From assembly GCA_946886405.1 (NCBI GenBank), contig CAMPIO010000080.1, positions 1 through 16,330 of the forward strand: DNA of 16,330 nt. Direction: 5' to 3'. The stretch is from an uncultured Pseudoxanthomonas sp. Lineage in GTDB: Bacteria > Pseudomonadota > Gammaproteobacteria > Xanthomonadales > Xanthomonadaceae. This document shows positions 1 to 8,894 of the stretch, in pieces. Under the pieces are notes generated by a model. It did not search any database, was not told where the DNA came from, and saw only the letters and a program-made list of their open reading frames with translations. A program made the position numbers and the translations under genes. The number at the start of each line of letters is the position of its first letter. Within the stretch, counting starts at the first letter, position 1.

Positions 1-2207
1 AACAGATCCCGCTGCGCGAGTACGCCGAGCGCGCCTACCTCGACTACTCGATGTATGTCGTGCTGGATCGTGCCCTGCCCTTCATCGGCGACGGGTTGAA
101 GCCGGTCCAGCGGCGCATCGTCTACTCGATGAGCGAGCTGGGCCTGAATGCCGGCGCCAAGCCGAAGAAGTCCGCGCGCACCGTCGGCGACGTGATCGGC
201 AAGTACCACCCGCATGGCGACAGCGCCTGCTACGAAGCGCTGGTGCTGATGGCGCAGCCGTTCTCATACCGCTACCCGCTTATCGAAGGCCAGGGCAACT
301 TCGGTTCGCCGGACGACCCGAAGTCGTTTGCGGCGATGCGTTACACCGAGTCCAAGCTGACCCCCATCGCCGAAGTGCTGCTGGGCGAAGTCGGCCAGGG
401 CACGGTCGACTGGACGCCCAACTTCGATGGCACGCTCGAAGAGCCCACCTGGCTGCCGGCGCGCCTGCCGCACCTGCTGCTCAACGGCACCACGGGTATC
501 GCCGTCGGCATGGCGACCGACGTGCCCCCGCACAACCTCAACGAAATCGTCAGCGCGTGCATCCGCCTGATCGATGATCCCGACGCCACCGTCGCCGATC
601 TGTGCGAACACGTACGCGGACCGGACTATCCGACCAAGGCCGAGATCATCACGGCGGCATCCGACCTGCGCGCGATGTACGAGAACGGCACCGGCAGCGT
701 CCGTGCGCGCGCGACCTGGCGCAAGGAGAACGCCAACATCGTCATCGACGCGCTGCCCTACCAGGTGTCGCCGTCGAAGGTGATCGAGCAGATCGCCGCA
801 CAGATGCGCGCCAAGAAACTGCCGTGGCTGGAAGACATCCGCGACGAGTCCGACCATGCCAATCCGGTGCGCGTGGTACTGATCCCGCGCTCCAACCGCG
901 TGGACGCCGAACAGTTGGTGGGACACCTGTTCGCCACCACCGACCTGGAGCGAAGCTACCGGGTCAACCTCAACATCATCGGGTTGGACGGCCGGCCGCA
1001 GGTCAAGAACCTGAAGATGTTCCTGACCGAATGGCTGGCGTTCCGCAGCGACACGGTGACGCGCCGCCTCAAGCACCGTCTCGAGAAGGTCGAGCGCCGC
1101 CTGCACTTGCTGGAAGGCTTGCTGGTCGCGTTCCTCAACCTGGATGAAGTCATCCGCATCATCCGCACCGAGGACGAGCCCAAGGCGGCGTTGATCGCGC
1201 GCTTCAAGCTGAGCGAGGAGCAGGCGGACTACATCCTCGATACGAAGCTGAAGCAACTCGCCCGGCTTGAAGAGATGAAGATCCGCAGCGAGCAGGACGA
1301 ACTGCAGGCCGAGCGCGAGAAGATCGCCGGCATCCTGGAGTCGAAGGCCAAGCTGAAGAAGCTGATCAAGGACGAACTGACGGCGGACGCGAAGAAGTTC
1401 GGCGACGCGCGCCTGTCGCCGCTGGTGCAGCGCGATGCCGCCCAGGCGCTGGACGAAACCGAACTGGTCGCCAGCGAACCGATGACCGTGGTGCTGTCGG
1501 AGAAGGGCTGGATCCGCGCCGCCAAGGGCCACGACGTGGATGCGTCCACGCTGTCGTACCGCGATGGCGATGGCCTGCTCGGCGCCGTGCGCTCACGCAG
1601 CACGCAACAGGTGGCCTTCATCGACTCGGAAGGCCGCAGCTATTCCACCGCCGTGCACTCGCTGCCGTCCGCGCGTGGCAATGGCGAGCCGCTGACCGGC
1701 CGCTTCTCGCCGGCGGCGGGTGCGTCGTTCCAGGCGCTGGCCAGTGGCGATAACGACAGCCGCTTCGTGCTGGCGTCGTCGCACGGCTACGGCTTCGTCA
1801 CCCGTTTCGAGAATCTCACGGGCCGCCAGAAGGCCGGCAAGGCCATGCTCAACCTGACCGTGGGTGCGAACGTACTGCAGCCGGCCCAGGTCGCCAACAC
1901 CGGAACCGACCGCATCGTCGCCGTGACCAGTGCGGGCCACCTGCTCGCATTCCCGGTCAGCGAGCTTCCGGAACTCGACAAGGGCAAAGGCAACAAGATC
2001 ATCGAGATCCCGAAGGCCAAGCTGGGCACCGAGCATGTCGTCGCCATCGCCGCCGTATCGCCGGGCGCCACGTTGTCGGTCAAGAGTGGCCAGCGCACGA
2101 TGAGCCTGTCGTTCAAGGATCTGGATGCGTACGTCGGCGCGCGTGCGACGCGGGGCGGGTTGCTGCCGAGGGGCTGGCAGAAGGTCGACGGTTTGGATGT
2201 CCAATGA
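1..2207 (+). CDS. parC: DNA topoisomerase IV subunit A, 5' end outside the window
   Basis: ParC is the DNA-cleaving subunit of topoisomerase IV, which works with ParE to unlink daughter chromosomes. The reading frame is open from base 3, and the first readable residues ([19 protein letters not shown]) align with E. coli ParC from about residue 7, so roughly the first six codons are missing; the ATG at 51 is internal (E. coli Met23). The breakage-reunion domain is complete. The active-site tyrosine of the RYTES motif is at 342-344 (E. coli Tyr120). The quinolone-resistance determining segment reads [11 protein letters not shown], with the wild-type Ser (222-224) and Glu (234-236). Motifs such as [22 protein letters not shown]-like IRDESDH and FATTDLE follow, then a coiled-coil tower and a C-terminal beta-pinwheel. 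ParC rather than GyrA is supported by the close match throughout, including the [13 protein letters not shown] segment, and by a final length near 740 residues. It ends with TGA. Confidence 0.97.
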   Translation, partial: QIPLREYAERAYLDYSMYVVLDRALPFIGDGLKPVQRRIVYSMSELGLNAGAKPKKSARTVGDVIGKYHPHGDSACYEALVLMAQPFSYRYPLIEGQGNFGSPDDPKSFAAMRYTESKLTPIAEVLLGEVGQGTVDWTPNFDGTLEEPTWLPARLPHLLLNGTTGIAVGMATDVPPHNLNEIVSACIRLIDDPDATVADLCEHVRGPDYPTKAEIITAASDLRAMYENGTGSVRARATWRKENANIVIDALPYQVSPSKVIEQIAAQMRAKKLPWLEDIRDESDHANPVRVVLIPRSNRVDAEQLVGHLFATTDLERSYRVNLNIIGLDGRPQVKNLKMFLTEWLAFRSDTVTRRLKHRLEKVERRLHLLEGLLVAFLNLDEVIRIIRTEDEPKAALIARFKLSEEQADYILDTKLKQLARLEEMKIRSEQDELQAEREKIAGILESKAKLKKLIKDELTADAKKFGDARLSPLVQRDAAQALDETELVASEPMTVVLSEKGWIRAAKGHDVDASTLSYRDGDGLLGAVRSRSTQQVAFIDSEGRSYSTAVHSLPSARGNGEPLTGRFSPAAGASFQALASGDNDSRFVLASSHGYGFVTRFENLTGRQKAGKAMLNLTVGANVLQPAQVANTGTDRIVAVTSAGHLLAFPVSELPELDKGKGNKIIEIPKAKLGTEHVVAIAAVSPGATLSVKSGQRTMSLSFKDLDAYVGARATRGGLLPRGWQKVDGLDVQ

Positions 2208-2214
2208 TTCGCCG

Positions 2215-2240
2215 GACGAGCGCGTCTCGACGCGCTCGTC
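2215..2240 (+). terminator. Hairpin just after parC, probable terminator
   Basis: A perfect 12-base inverted repeat (GACGAGCGCGTC / GACGCGCTCGTC) separated by two bases begins 8 nt after the parC stop. In practice it would be an 11-bp stem with a four-base loop. No T-run follows, so it may stop transcription weakly, act with Rho, or protect the 3' end of the mRNA. Its position is what suggests termination. Confidence 0.55.
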
Positions 2241-2297
2241 ATCTCGGCGGACAGTGCTTCATGTAGCGCAAAAGAATGTCCGTCAGGAGGAGTAAGT

Positions 2298-2807
2298 ATG
2301 CGGCGGTTCTGGTTGCTTGCCTTGCTTCTGTCGGCTTCGCCAGCTTCAGCCGCCTGGCTGAAACTGGACAGGACCCAAGACGGCTTCTTGTTCACCGGCG
2401 CCGAGGACGGCGAGCCGTTCTCCTTCACTGTCCCGGGTAAGGAGGTACGCACGACCAGGGACGGCGACAGGGCGTTCGCAGAGATTGATGGCGTCCTGGT
2501 TCAGGTATTGCTGGCGCCTGCCGAGGTACCAGGGAGTGCCTCCGGATTGGACGCACATGCCTCGACCGAAAAGAGATACCTGGAGTCTCTGGGCGCCAAG
2601 GTATCCCGCTCATCTTCATGCTCGCACATGGCCTTGCGACATCAGGAATGGTCATCCGAGTTCGCTGGCAGGACCACGTACTACCTGACGGTCAATACGG
2701 GCAGGCGCATCCTGGTGGTAGCCGTGGTTGCCGCGAGTACCGCCATCCCACCGTCATCCGCCCTCGAGACCCTGGGCGCGGTTTGTTCGTCACTCACGGC
2801 GACCTGA
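2298..2807 (+). CDS. Small exported protein of unknown function
   Basis: I do not recognise the family. The 169-residue product opens with a clear Sec signal peptide: MRR, a hydrophobic stretch, and an ASA|AW cleavage site after residue 18. The mature part of about 151 residues is probably periplasmic or secreted. It has two cysteines (108 and 163) that could form a disulfide and a hydrophobic stretch, ILVVAVVAAS, at about 138-147. The start is well fixed by a strong Shine-Dalgarno, AGGAGGAG, 6 nt before the ATG. It sits alone between parC and tpm on the same strand, with a hairpin before it. Its codon choice (CTT, TTG, TCA and GCT among the first 20 codons) is less GC-biased than that of its neighbours, which fits weak expression or late arrival. 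No function can be assigned. Confidence 0.8.
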   Translation: MRRFWLLALLLSASPASAAWLKLDRTQDGFLFTGAEDGEPFSFTVPGKEVRTTRDGDRAFAEIDGVLVQVLLAPAEVPGSASGLDAHASTEKRYLESLGAKVSRSSSCSHMALRHQEWSSEFAGRTTYYLTVNTGRRILVVAVVAASTAIPPSSALETLGAVCSSLTAT

Positions 2808-2912
2808 CGTTCACTCGAATCGCGAGACAGCGTTACTGGAGACGCAGCATCGCGGTCCGCGCCACAAGGTAGCTCCACATCCCCTTGCTCCCCTGCGAAA
2901 GGAAAGACAGGC

Positions 2913-3575
2913 ATGGACACCGACTTCTGGCTGCAGCGATGGCAGGAAGGCCAGATCGGCTTCCACCGCCATGACGTGATGCCGCTGCTGCAGAAACACT
3001 GGCCGTCGTCGCAGCTGCCGGAGGGCTCACGCGTGCTGGTGCCGCTGTGCGGCAAATCGCTGGACATGCACTGGCTGGCGGCGCAGGGACACCGTGTACT
3101 GGGCGTGGAGCTGTCGCCACTGGCGGTGACGCAGTTCTTCGAGGAAGCCGGGCTGGACCCCGTGCGTACGACCAGCCGCTACGGCGAACACGTCAGCGCC
3201 GGCCCCATCGAGATCATCGTCGGCGATGCCTTCGGCCTGGACGCTTCGCTGCTGGCGGATGTCGCCGGCGTCTATGACCGCGCCGCGCTGATCGCCCTGC
3301 CACCGGCAATGCGCCTGCGTTACCGCGACACGGCCTATGCCGCGCTGCCGGCTGGCTGCCAGGGACTGCTGATCACGCTGGAGTATCCGCAGGACGAAAA
3401 GGCCGGACCACCGTTTTCGGTGGCACAGACGGAAGTGGACGCCTTGTTCACGACACCGTGGCGCCACCGCCTGCTGGAACGGCGCGACATCCTCGACCAG
3501 GAGCCGCGCTTCCGCGAGGAAGGCCTGAGCGCGCTGGAGACCGCCGTGTACCGCCTGACGAACGGACATCTGTAG
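2913..3575 (+). CDS. tpm: Thiopurine S-methyltransferase (TPMT family)
   Basis: This cytosolic enzyme moves a methyl group from S-adenosylmethionine to thiopurines; bacterial members also methylate selenium and tellurium compounds and can give tellurite resistance. The 220-residue length matches bacterial TPMT. The family features are FWLQRWQEGQIGFH at the N-terminus (about 5-18), the SAM-binding segment RVLVPLCGKSLDMHWLA with GHRVLGVELS (about 41-70), YDRAALIALPPAMR in the middle, and LLITLEYPQ with AGPPFSV later. The start lies 7-8 nt after a GGAAAG Shine-Dalgarno. The gene appears to be a single unit. Its TAG stop (3573-3575) is part of the conserved first bases of a REP repeat, so the element and the gene overlap. 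Substrate specificity cannot be read from the sequence. Confidence 0.94.
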   Translation: MDTDFWLQRWQEGQIGFHRHDVMPLLQKHWPSSQLPEGSRVLVPLCGKSLDMHWLAAQGHRVLGVELSPLAVTQFFEEAGLDPVRTTSRYGEHVSAGPIEIIVGDAFGLDASLLADVAGVYDRAALIALPPAMRLRYRDTAYAALPAGCQGLLITLEYPQDEKAGPPFSVAQTEVDALFTTPWRHRLLERRDILDQEPRFREEGLSALETAVYRLTNGHL

Positions 3576-3646
3576 GAGCGGGCCATGCCCGCGATGCTTC
3601 TGCGTTGCCGGCGTCAACCGCATCGCGCCCTTGGGGCGCTCCTACA
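3571..3646. repeat. Inverted pair of REP palindromes between tpm and the bacterioferritin gene
   Basis: The left arm (3572-3597) and right arm (3620-3645) face each other. Each unit has the plan GTAGGAGC, a GC hairpin (GGGC-cat-GCCC on the left; GCCC-ttg-GGGC on the right), then GCGATGC. A 22-nt spacer lies between. A near-identical pair occurs at 9076-9149. Such repetitive extragenic palindromes are common in Xanthomonadaceae and Pseudomonas and are mobilised by RAYT transposases. Here the pair lies between two convergent genes, where it could also terminate or stabilise transcripts. The first GTAG carries the stop codon of tpm. Confidence 0.88.
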
Positions 3647-3711
3647 GCCAGGGCGGCATCTCGCGCAACGGTCGGGAAATGCGGGGCTCGTGACGCGTGC
3701 CACCCTCGCGC

Positions 3712-4194
3712 TTACGCCGTTCCGTCGCCGTCGAGCTTCGACGTCAGGTACAGCTCGATGCCCAGACGCTTGATCAGGCCCAGTTGCTGCTCCAGCCAAT
3801 GCGCGTGGTCTTCCTCGGTGTCCTTCAGCTGGGCCAACAGCATCTCGCGGCTCACGTAGTCGCCGTGCTGCTCGCAGATCCCGACGCCCTTGGCCAGGTT
3901 CGCCCGCACCGCGTATTCGACGTCGAGGTCGCGCTGCAGCATCTCTTCCACCGTCTTGCCGGCCACGAACGCTTCCGGACGCATGTCGGGGTCGCCTTCC
4001 AGGAACAGGATGCGCCGCAGCAAGGCATCGGCGTGCTGGGTCTCTTCCTGCATTTCGTGGTCGATGCGGTGGAACAGCGCCTTCAGGCCCTGGTCCTCGT
4101 AGCGACGCGAATGGATGAAGTACTGGTCGCGCGCGGCCAGTTCGCCACGCAGCAGGAACTTCAGGTAGTCGACGACGTCGGGGTGGCCTTTCAT
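3712..4194 (-). CDS. bfr: Bacterioferritin-family ferritin of the haem-less FtnA (old BfrA) type
   Basis: The product oxidises Fe(II) and stores it as a mineral inside a 24-subunit cytosolic shell. The chosen start gives [11 protein letters not shown], the family N-terminus, 160 residues in all, with the Shine-Dalgarno AGGAG 9 nt upstream. The diiron ferroxidase ligands are present: Glu18, Glu51, His54, Glu93, Glu127 and His130. The haem-ligand position, Met52 in E. coli Bfr, is threonine (EETQHAD). Pseudomonas aeruginosa BfrA, later renamed FtnA, has the same change and an otherwise very similar sequence ([22 protein letters not shown]-like, DTEEDH). So this is probably a ferritin, or the haem-free partner of another Bfr. 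It is transcribed away from the penicillin-acylase gene and towards tpm, with a REP pair downstream. A database would likely call it bfr. Confidence 0.93.
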   Translation of the reverse strand: MKGHPDVVDYLKFLLRGELAARDQYFIHSRRYEDQGLKALFHRIDHEMQEETQHADALLRRILFLEGDPDMRPEAFVAGKTVEEMLQRDLDVEYAVRANLAKGVGICEQHGDYVSREMLLAQLKDTEEDHAHWLEQQLGLIKRLGIELYLTSKLDGDGTA

Positions 4195-4288
4195 GGGGAC
4201 GGCTCCTGGGGCGAGGCGCGCATGATGCCCCATCCCTCCAGACGATGACCGAATCGGAATCAGTCTCGTTCGTCGCCTTCGCGCGGCG

Positions 4289-4316
4289 GTGACGGCCATG
4301 GCTTCCGTGGAATAAT
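4289..4316 (+). promoter_or_regulatory. Probable sigma70 promoter of the penicillin-acylase-family gene
   Basis: GTGACG (4289-4294, four of six matches to TTGACA) and AATAAT (4311-4316, five of six to TATAAT) are 16 bp apart. Transcription would begin near 4323, about 33 nt before the ATG. The sequence lies in the 161-bp region between two divergent genes. I see no equally good promoter for the bacterioferritin gene there. Confidence 0.45.
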
Positions 4317-4355
4317 CCGGCCACCCCGCCACGCGATGACCGCAAGGATCCTGCA

Positions 4356-6767
4356 ATGCTGAAGTGGACCCGGCGCATCGCGCTGCTGCTGTTGACCCTG
4401 GTGGTTCTGGCATTGCTGGTGGCGTGGTGGTTGCTTCGCGGCAGCCTGGCCCACCTGGAGGGCGAGCAGTCGCTCGCCGACCTGTCCGCACCGGTATCGA
4501 TCCAGCGCGATGCGTACGGCGTGGTCACCATCGATGCCGCCAGCGAGACCGATGCGGTCCGCGCGCTCGGCTACGTGCACGCGCAGGAACGCTACTTCGA
4601 AATGGATCTCATGCGGCGCAGTTCCGCAGGCGAACTGTCGGAGCTGTTCGGCGCGGTTGCCTTGCCGATGGACAAGGAGCGCCGCACGCATCGCATCCGC
4701 GCACGCGTGGCCGCACACCTGGACGACTTTGCCGCCGACCGTCTCCCGCAACTGGAAGCGTATGCACGCGGCGTCAACGCCGGCCTGGGCGCTCTGCGCG
4801 CGCGCCCCTGGCCCTATCTGCTGCTGCGGCAGGCACCGCGCCAGTGGGAGGTGGCCGATTCCGCCCTGGCCGGCTATGCGATGTACTTCGACCTGCAGGA
4901 CTCGGAGAACCTCCGCGAACTGGGCTTGTGGAACATCCACCAGCATGTGCCGCCCGCGCTGTTCGATCTGCTGACGCACGATGGCACGGAATGGGATGCG
5001 CCGCTGTACGGACAGCCGCGGGGCAATGCGGCGCTGCCGGCAGCCAACGAGGTCGATCTGCGCACGCTGCCGATGCCGAAGACCGACGCGCACCAGCGGC
5101 TGGCCGACAAGGGGACGCCCGGCAGCAACAACTGGGCGGTCGCCGGCGCGCTGACCGCCGATGGCCGTGCCATCGTCGCGGACGACATGCACCTGGGCCT
5201 GCGTGCGCCGAACATCTGGTTCCGCGTGCGGCTGCGTTATCCCGATCCGCGCGCGCCCGGTGGCCACGTGGATGTGTCCGGCTTCAGCCTGCCCGGTCTG
5301 CCGGCCATCATCGTCGGCAGCAATGGCCACGTGGCGTGGGGGTTCACCAACAGCTATGCGGATACGGCGGACTGGTACCCGGTCACACCGTGCGGCAAGG
5401 ACGACGCGCCCGGCACCTGCGACAAGGTCGAACACCATGCCGAGACGATCCGCGTCGCAGGCGCCGACCCGGTCACGCTGGACGTACAGGACACGCGCTA
5501 CGGACCGCTCATCCACGCCGCACGCGGCGACCAGCCGGCGCTGGCGCTGCGCTGGGTGGCGCACCAGCCGGGCGCGTTGAATTTCGGCCTCGCCGACTTC
5601 GCACGCGCAGGCGACCTGTCGGCGGCGCTGTCGGTAGCGCAACGCACCGCCACCCCCGCACAGAACCTGGTCATCGCCGATCACAACGGCCGCATCGCAT
5701 GGCGCATCCTCGGCCCGCTGCCCTCGCGCGCCGGTGCTTGTTCGGCATCGCTCGAGGTCGGCGAACGCGCGGCCAGCGACACGACATCGCCGTCGTCATC
5801 GACCTGCACGCCGTGGGCGATTTCCCGCCAGCTCAGTCCCGTTCTGACGTCGCCGGCCACCCATCGCCTGTGGACGGCGAACGCACGCGTGCTGGATGGC
5901 GACGCGCTCGCCCGCGTCGGCGATGGCGGCTACGCGCTGGGGGCACGCGCGAAGCAGATCCGCGACGGCCTGATGGCGAAGAAGCGCTTTACCGAAAAGG
6001 ATCTGCTGGCGATCCAGCTCGATGATCGCGCGCTGTTCCTGCAACGCTGGTGGGAACTGTTGCAGGACGAAGCGAAGCGATTGCCTGCGGACTCCGCGGT
6101 AAAGGCGCTCGCCGACGCCGGCAAGCGATGGGAAGGTGTCGCCAGCGTGGACTCGGTCAGCTACCGCCTCGTGCGGGCCTGGCGCCTTGCCGTACATGCG
6201 CGCATCGCCGATGGCCTGACCGCCCCGGCACAGGCGGCGCAGGGCGAAGACTTCGTCATGCCCGACCTGCCGCAACTGGAAGGCGTGGTGTGGCCGCTGC
6301 TGGAACAGCGGCCTGCGCATCTGCTGTCCCGCCGCTACAAGACCTGGGATGCGCTGCTTGAAGAGGCAGCGAAAGAAGTGCGCGACGACCTGGCCGACCA
6401 GGGACCGCTGGCCGAGCGCCGCTGGGGCGAGCGCAATACCGCGAAGATCTGCCATCCGCTGGCCAATGCCCTGCCCGCATTCCTGAAGGCGAAGCTCTGC
6501 ATGCCCGGCGAGCCCCTCGCCGGCGACGGCGCCATGCCGCGCGTACAGGGGCCGGCATTCGGTGCGTCGGAACGCATGGTGGTCTCGCCGGGCCACGAAG
6601 CTGACGGCATCATCCACATGCCCGGTGGTCAGAGTGGCCATCCGATGTCGCCATTCTGGGGCGCCGGCCACGACGACTGGGTGCACGGCAGGCCGACGCC
6701 TTTCCTGCCAGGCGAAGCGCAGCACACGCTCACGCTGCGCCCGGCGACCACTCAGCCGAGATGGTGA
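4356..6767 (+). CDS. Penicillin acylase family protein (Ntn hydrolase, peptidase S45)
   Basis: Members are made as one chain, exported, and cut by their own activity into alpha and beta subunits; the new N-terminal residue of the beta chain then hydrolyses amide bonds of penicillins, acyl-homoserine lactones or similar molecules. The 803-residue product starts with a basic, then strongly hydrophobic segment (residues about 7-28), a signal or membrane anchor. The N-terminal alpha part includes [15 protein letters not shown] and [19 protein letters not shown]. The self-cleavage site is PGSNNWAV, with Ser257 (5124-5126) as nucleophile, followed by [27 protein letters not shown] holds the probable oxyanion Asn. 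Several cysteine pairs in the beta chain suit an extracytoplasmic enzyme. The start has AAGGA upstream. The gene ends 16 bp inside the convergent SnoaL gene. The true substrate is unknown; acyl-homoserine-lactone acylase is only a possibility. Confidence 0.92.
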   Translation: MLKWTRRIALLLLTLVVLALLVAWWLLRGSLAHLEGEQSLADLSAPVSIQRDAYGVVTIDAASETDAVRALGYVHAQERYFEMDLMRRSSAGELSELFGAVALPMDKERRTHRIRARVAAHLDDFAADRLPQLEAYARGVNAGLGALRARPWPYLLLRQAPRQWEVADSALAGYAMYFDLQDSENLRELGLWNIHQHVPPALFDLLTHDGTEWDAPLYGQPRGNAALPAANEVDLRTLPMPKTDAHQRLADKGTPGSNNWAVAGALTADGRAIVADDMHLGLRAPNIWFRVRLRYPDPRAPGGHVDVSGFSLPGLPAIIVGSNGHVAWGFTNSYADTADWYPVTPCGKDDAPGTCDKVEHHAETIRVAGADPVTLDVQDTRYGPLIHAARGDQPALALRWVAHQPGALNFGLADFARAGDLSAALSVAQRTATPAQNLVIADHNGRIAWRILGPLPSRAGACSASLEVGERAASDTTSPSSSTCTPWAISRQLSPVLTSPATHRLWTANARVLDGDALARVGDGGYALGARAKQIRDGLMAKKRFTEKDLLAIQLDDRALFLQRWWELLQDEAKRLPADSAVKALADAGKRWEGVASVDSVSYRLVRAWRLAVHARIADGLTAPAQAAQGEDFVMPDLPQLEGVVWPLLEQRPAHLLSRRYKTWDALLEEAAKEVRDDLADQGPLAERRWGERNTAKICHPLANALPAFLKAKLCMPGEPLAGDGAMPRVQGPAFGASERMVVSPGHEADGIIHMPGGQSGHPMSPFWGAGHDDWVHGRPTPFLPGEAQHTLTLRPATTQPRW

Positions 6768-7120
6768 TCCGGCACCGCCAGCCCTTGCTGGCGGAAGAAG
6801 CCGAGTTGGTCGAAGTAGCCGCGCTGGAACACGATCTGCGCGTCGCGCACGTGGAAGAACCCGCAACCACGCAGGCCCAGCGGATCGCGCCATTCGAGGA
6901 TGGCCCATTCGCCATCCTCGAACAGCTGTTCGACCAGGCACACCATCGTGGCGCGGCCGAACTCGGTGCGGAACATCGCCCTGATCGCCTCGCGGCCATG
7001 CAGCGGATCGGTCACCACCTGGTGATTGACGGCGTCCTCCGCGTAGAGCGCCGCCAGCCCGTCGATGTCCGCCGCGTTGAAGCGGCGAACCCATTCGTGG
7101 ACAAGGTCGGAAGGCGTCAC
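6752..7120 (-). CDS. SnoaL/NTF2-like protein, coupled to asnB
   Basis: The 122-residue product begins (M)TPSDLVHEWVRRFNAADIDG and continues with LAALYAEDAVNHQ, HGREAIRAMF and EWRDPLGLRGCGFFHVRDAQIVFQRGYFDQL. This is the pattern of the SnoaL-like fold, a cone-shaped alpha+beta barrel used by isomerases, cyclases and many uncharacterised small proteins. No catalytic function can be assigned. The GTG start at 7120-7118 overlaps the asnB stop as GTGA, with no strong Shine-Dalgarno, so translation is probably coupled to asnB. A longer frame reaching to 7267 would lie inside asnB and is rejected. The 3' end overlaps the convergent penicillin-acylase gene by 16 bp. As the second gene of the unit, it would fall under the same attenuator as asnB. 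Confidence 0.85.
   Translation of the reverse strand: MTPSDLVHEWVRRFNAADIDGLAALYAEDAVNHQVVTDPLHGREAIRAMFRTEFGRATMVCLVEQLFEDGEWAILEWRDPLGLRGCGFFHVRDAQIVFQRGYFDQLGFFRQQGLAVPDHHLG
6775..6794. other. Hairpin at the convergent gene ends
   Basis: CCGCCAGC-cctt-GCTGGCGG is a perfect 8-bp stem with a four-base loop, 8 nt past the stop of the plus-strand hydrolase gene and inside the last codons of the SnoaL gene. No other stem is evident between these overlapping 3' ends, so it could help end the plus-strand transcript. There is no T-run, and it also encodes protein on the minus strand. Confidence 0.3.
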
Positions 7121-8820
7121 GACGGGGGCGCCTGCAGTGCAGACGCATGCACGCCCGCGACGGCACGACCGGAGGGATCCGCCATCTTCGAGAAGCTGGC
7201 ATCCCAGGCGATGGCCGCCGGCGACGAGCACGCGATGGATTTGCCACCCGGCACCGTTTCGGCGCAAGCCTGGCTGGGATAGTGCTGTTCGAACAGCGTG
7301 CGATAGAAATACGCTTCCTTGGTCTGCGGCGGATTCACCGGGAACCGCTTGTCGGCGGCCGCCAGTTCGCGATCGCTGACCTGCGCATCCGCATGCGCTT
7401 TCAACCCGTCGATCCAGCCATAACCGACGCCGTCACTGAACTGTTCCTTCTGCCGCCACAGGATCGATTCGGGCAGGTACCCTTCGAACGCCTCGCGCAG
7501 CACGCCCTTCTCCATCCGCTGCGCACCCGCACTGCCCTTGTCGATCATCTTGTGCAGGGCATCCATCTTCATCGCCACGTCGAGGAACTCGACATCGAGG
7601 AACGGCACCCGCGGCTCCACGCCCCACGCCATCATCGACTTGTTCGCACGCAGGCAGTCGTAGTTGTGCAGCGCATCCAGCTTGCGCACCAGCTCCTCGT
7701 GGAACTCGCGCGCATCCGGCGCCTTGTGGAAGTACAGGTAGCCGCCGAAGATCTCGTCGCTGCCCTCGCCCGACAGCACCATCTTCACGCCCATCGCCTT
7801 GATGCGTCGCGCCAGCAGGTACATCGGCGTGGACGCGCGGATGGTGGTGACGTCGTAGGTCTCGACGTGGCGAATCACTTCAGGAATCGCATCCAGGCCC
7901 TCCTGGAACGTGTAGGTGAAGCCGTGGTGCACGGTGCCCAGCGCTTTTGCCGCCACCTCGGCCGCCGCCAGGTCGGGCGAACCCTCCAGACCGATGGCGA
8001 AGGAATGCAGGCGCGGCCACCAGGCCTCCGTCGTGTCGTTGTCTTCGATGCGATGGCGCGCGTAGCGTGCGGCGGCCGCCGCGACCAGCGACGAATCCAG
8101 TCCGCCGGAGAGCAGCACGCCGTACGGCACATCGGTCATCAACTGCCGGTGCACGGCCCGCTCGAACGCCTCGCGCAGTTCCTCCTTCGGCACCTGCACG
8201 CCTTCGACAGCGTCGTAGTCGCGCCACGACCTCTCGTAATACTTCACCAGTTCCCGCGTGGCGGTGTCGTAGTAATGACCCGGCGGGAACTGCGCCACGT
8301 CCGCGCAGATCGGCGACAGCGCCTTCATCTCCGATGCCACGCACAAGCGGCCTTCTCGATCATGGCCCCAGTACAGCGGGCAGACGCCGATCGGATCACG
8401 CGCGATCAGCGCGTGTCCTGTCGCGCGGTCCCACAGCGCAAAGGCGAAGATGCCGTTGAGGCGGTTGAGGAATGAGGCCGGCGTATCTTCGCGATACAGC
8501 GCGTTGATGACCTCGCAGTCCGAACCGGTCTGGAAGGCGTAGGCCTGCGCCAGTTCCGCCTTCAGTTCGCGATGGTTGTAGATCTCGCCGTTGACCGCCA
8601 GCACCAGATCGCCATCGGCCGAGCGCAACGGCTGCGAGCCGCCTGCCGGATCGACGATGGCCAGGCGCTCGTGCACCAGGACGGCGCCGTCGTCGTGATA
8701 CACGCCGCTCCAGTCCGGCCCGCGATGGCGTTGCTTCTGCGAAAGCTCCAGCGACTGCCGTCGCAGGGCCTGGACGTCGTCGCCGGGCTGCAGCCCGAAG
8801 ATGCCGAAGATGGAACACAT
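7117..8820 (-). CDS. asnB: Asparagine synthase B (glutamine-hydrolysing)
   Basis: The enzyme makes asparagine from aspartate, ATP and glutamine in the cytosol. The 567-residue product resembles E. coli AsnB (554). The start at 8820 is chosen because it gives MCSIFGIFG, in which Cys2 becomes the N-terminal nucleophile of the class II glutaminase domain; AGGAG lies 8 nt upstream. Glutaminase residues lie in RHRGPD (31-36), ERLAIVDP (51-58) and NGEIYNH (77-83). The synthetase domain has the ATP-binding PP-loop SGGLDSS (238-244) and later GEGSDEIFGGY. The C-terminus matches E. coli AsnB (PGGKSIACSS, DPSGRAV.GVH). Upstream lie an intrinsic terminator and an Asn-rich leader ORF that suggest control by attenuation. 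The stop overlaps the GTG of the SnoaL gene. An upstream in-frame ATG at 8877 is rejected because it would bury the catalytic Cys. Confidence 0.96.
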   Translation of the reverse strand: MCSIFGIFGLQPGDDVQALRRQSLELSQKQRHRGPDWSGVYHDDGAVLVHERLAIVDPAGGSQPLRSADGDLVLAVNGEIYNHRELKAELAQAYAFQTGSDCEVINALYREDTPASFLNRLNGIFAFALWDRATGHALIARDPIGVCPLYWGHDREGRLCVASEMKALSPICADVAQFPPGHYYDTATRELVKYYERSWRDYDAVEGVQVPKEELREAFERAVHRQLMTDVPYGVLLSGGLDSSLVAAAAARYARHRIEDNDTTEAWWPRLHSFAIGLEGSPDLAAAEVAAKALGTVHHGFTYTFQEGLDAIPEVIRHVETYDVTTIRASTPMYLLARRIKAMGVKMVLSGEGSDEIFGGYLYFHKAPDAREFHEELVRKLDALHNYDCLRANKSMMAWGVEPRVPFLDVEFLDVAMKMDALHKMIDKGSAGAQRMEKGVLREAFEGYLPESILWRQKEQFSDGVGYGWIDGLKAHADAQVSDRELAAADKRFPVNPPQTKEAYFYRTLFEQHYPSQACAETVPGGKSIACSSPAAIAWDASFSKMADPSGRAVAGVHASALQAPPS

Positions 8821-8859
8821 GGGTGAAGCTCCTGGGTGGGGTTCGGAAGCGGAACCCGG

Positions 8860-8894
8860 AAACGAAGAAACCCGCATCTTGCGATGCGGGTTTC
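8860..8894 (-). terminator. Intrinsic terminator in the asnB leader (attenuator)
   Basis: On the minus strand a perfect 12-bp stem, GAAACCCGCATC / GATGCGGGTTTC, with loop GCAA (8894 to 8867), is followed by TTCGTTT, so the 3' arm and tail give the T-rich run GGGTTTCTTCGTTT. It lies 25 nt after the stop of the leader ORF and 46 nt before the asnB start. There is no gene upstream on this strand for it to end except the leader ORF, which is the mark of an attenuator. Confidence 0.82.

Noticed and set aside
51..53. ATG at 51 as the parC start
   Set aside because: The residues before it match ParC (E. coli positions about 7-22), so the true start lies before the window.
222..236. Quinolone-resistance change in parC
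   Set aside because: Both key positions are wild type (Ser at 222-224, Glu at 234-236).
3571..3646. The palindromic pairs as CRISPR or attachment sites
   Set aside because: There are only two inverted arms per site with no regular spacers or cas genes, and no integrase; the structure is that of REP elements.
5730..5850. Possible paired frameshift in the penicillin acylase gene, where the sequence turns Ser/Thr-rich (about residues 459-498)
   Set aside because: The other frames do not restore a better family match, and the segment is flanked by intact motifs (RILGPLPSR and [10 protein letters not shown]); it looks like a variable loop.
4260..7247. Long minus-strand open frames (474 residues at 4260-5684 and 483 at 5796-7247) opposite the penicillin acylase gene
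   Set aside because: The plus strand has a full family match with Ser257 and an anchor; the antisense frames are His/Arg/Gln-rich with no family features.
8821..8877. Upstream in-frame start for asnB at 8877
   Set aside because: It would add residues before Met-Cys and destroy the N-terminal nucleophile; it also begins inside the terminator hairpin.
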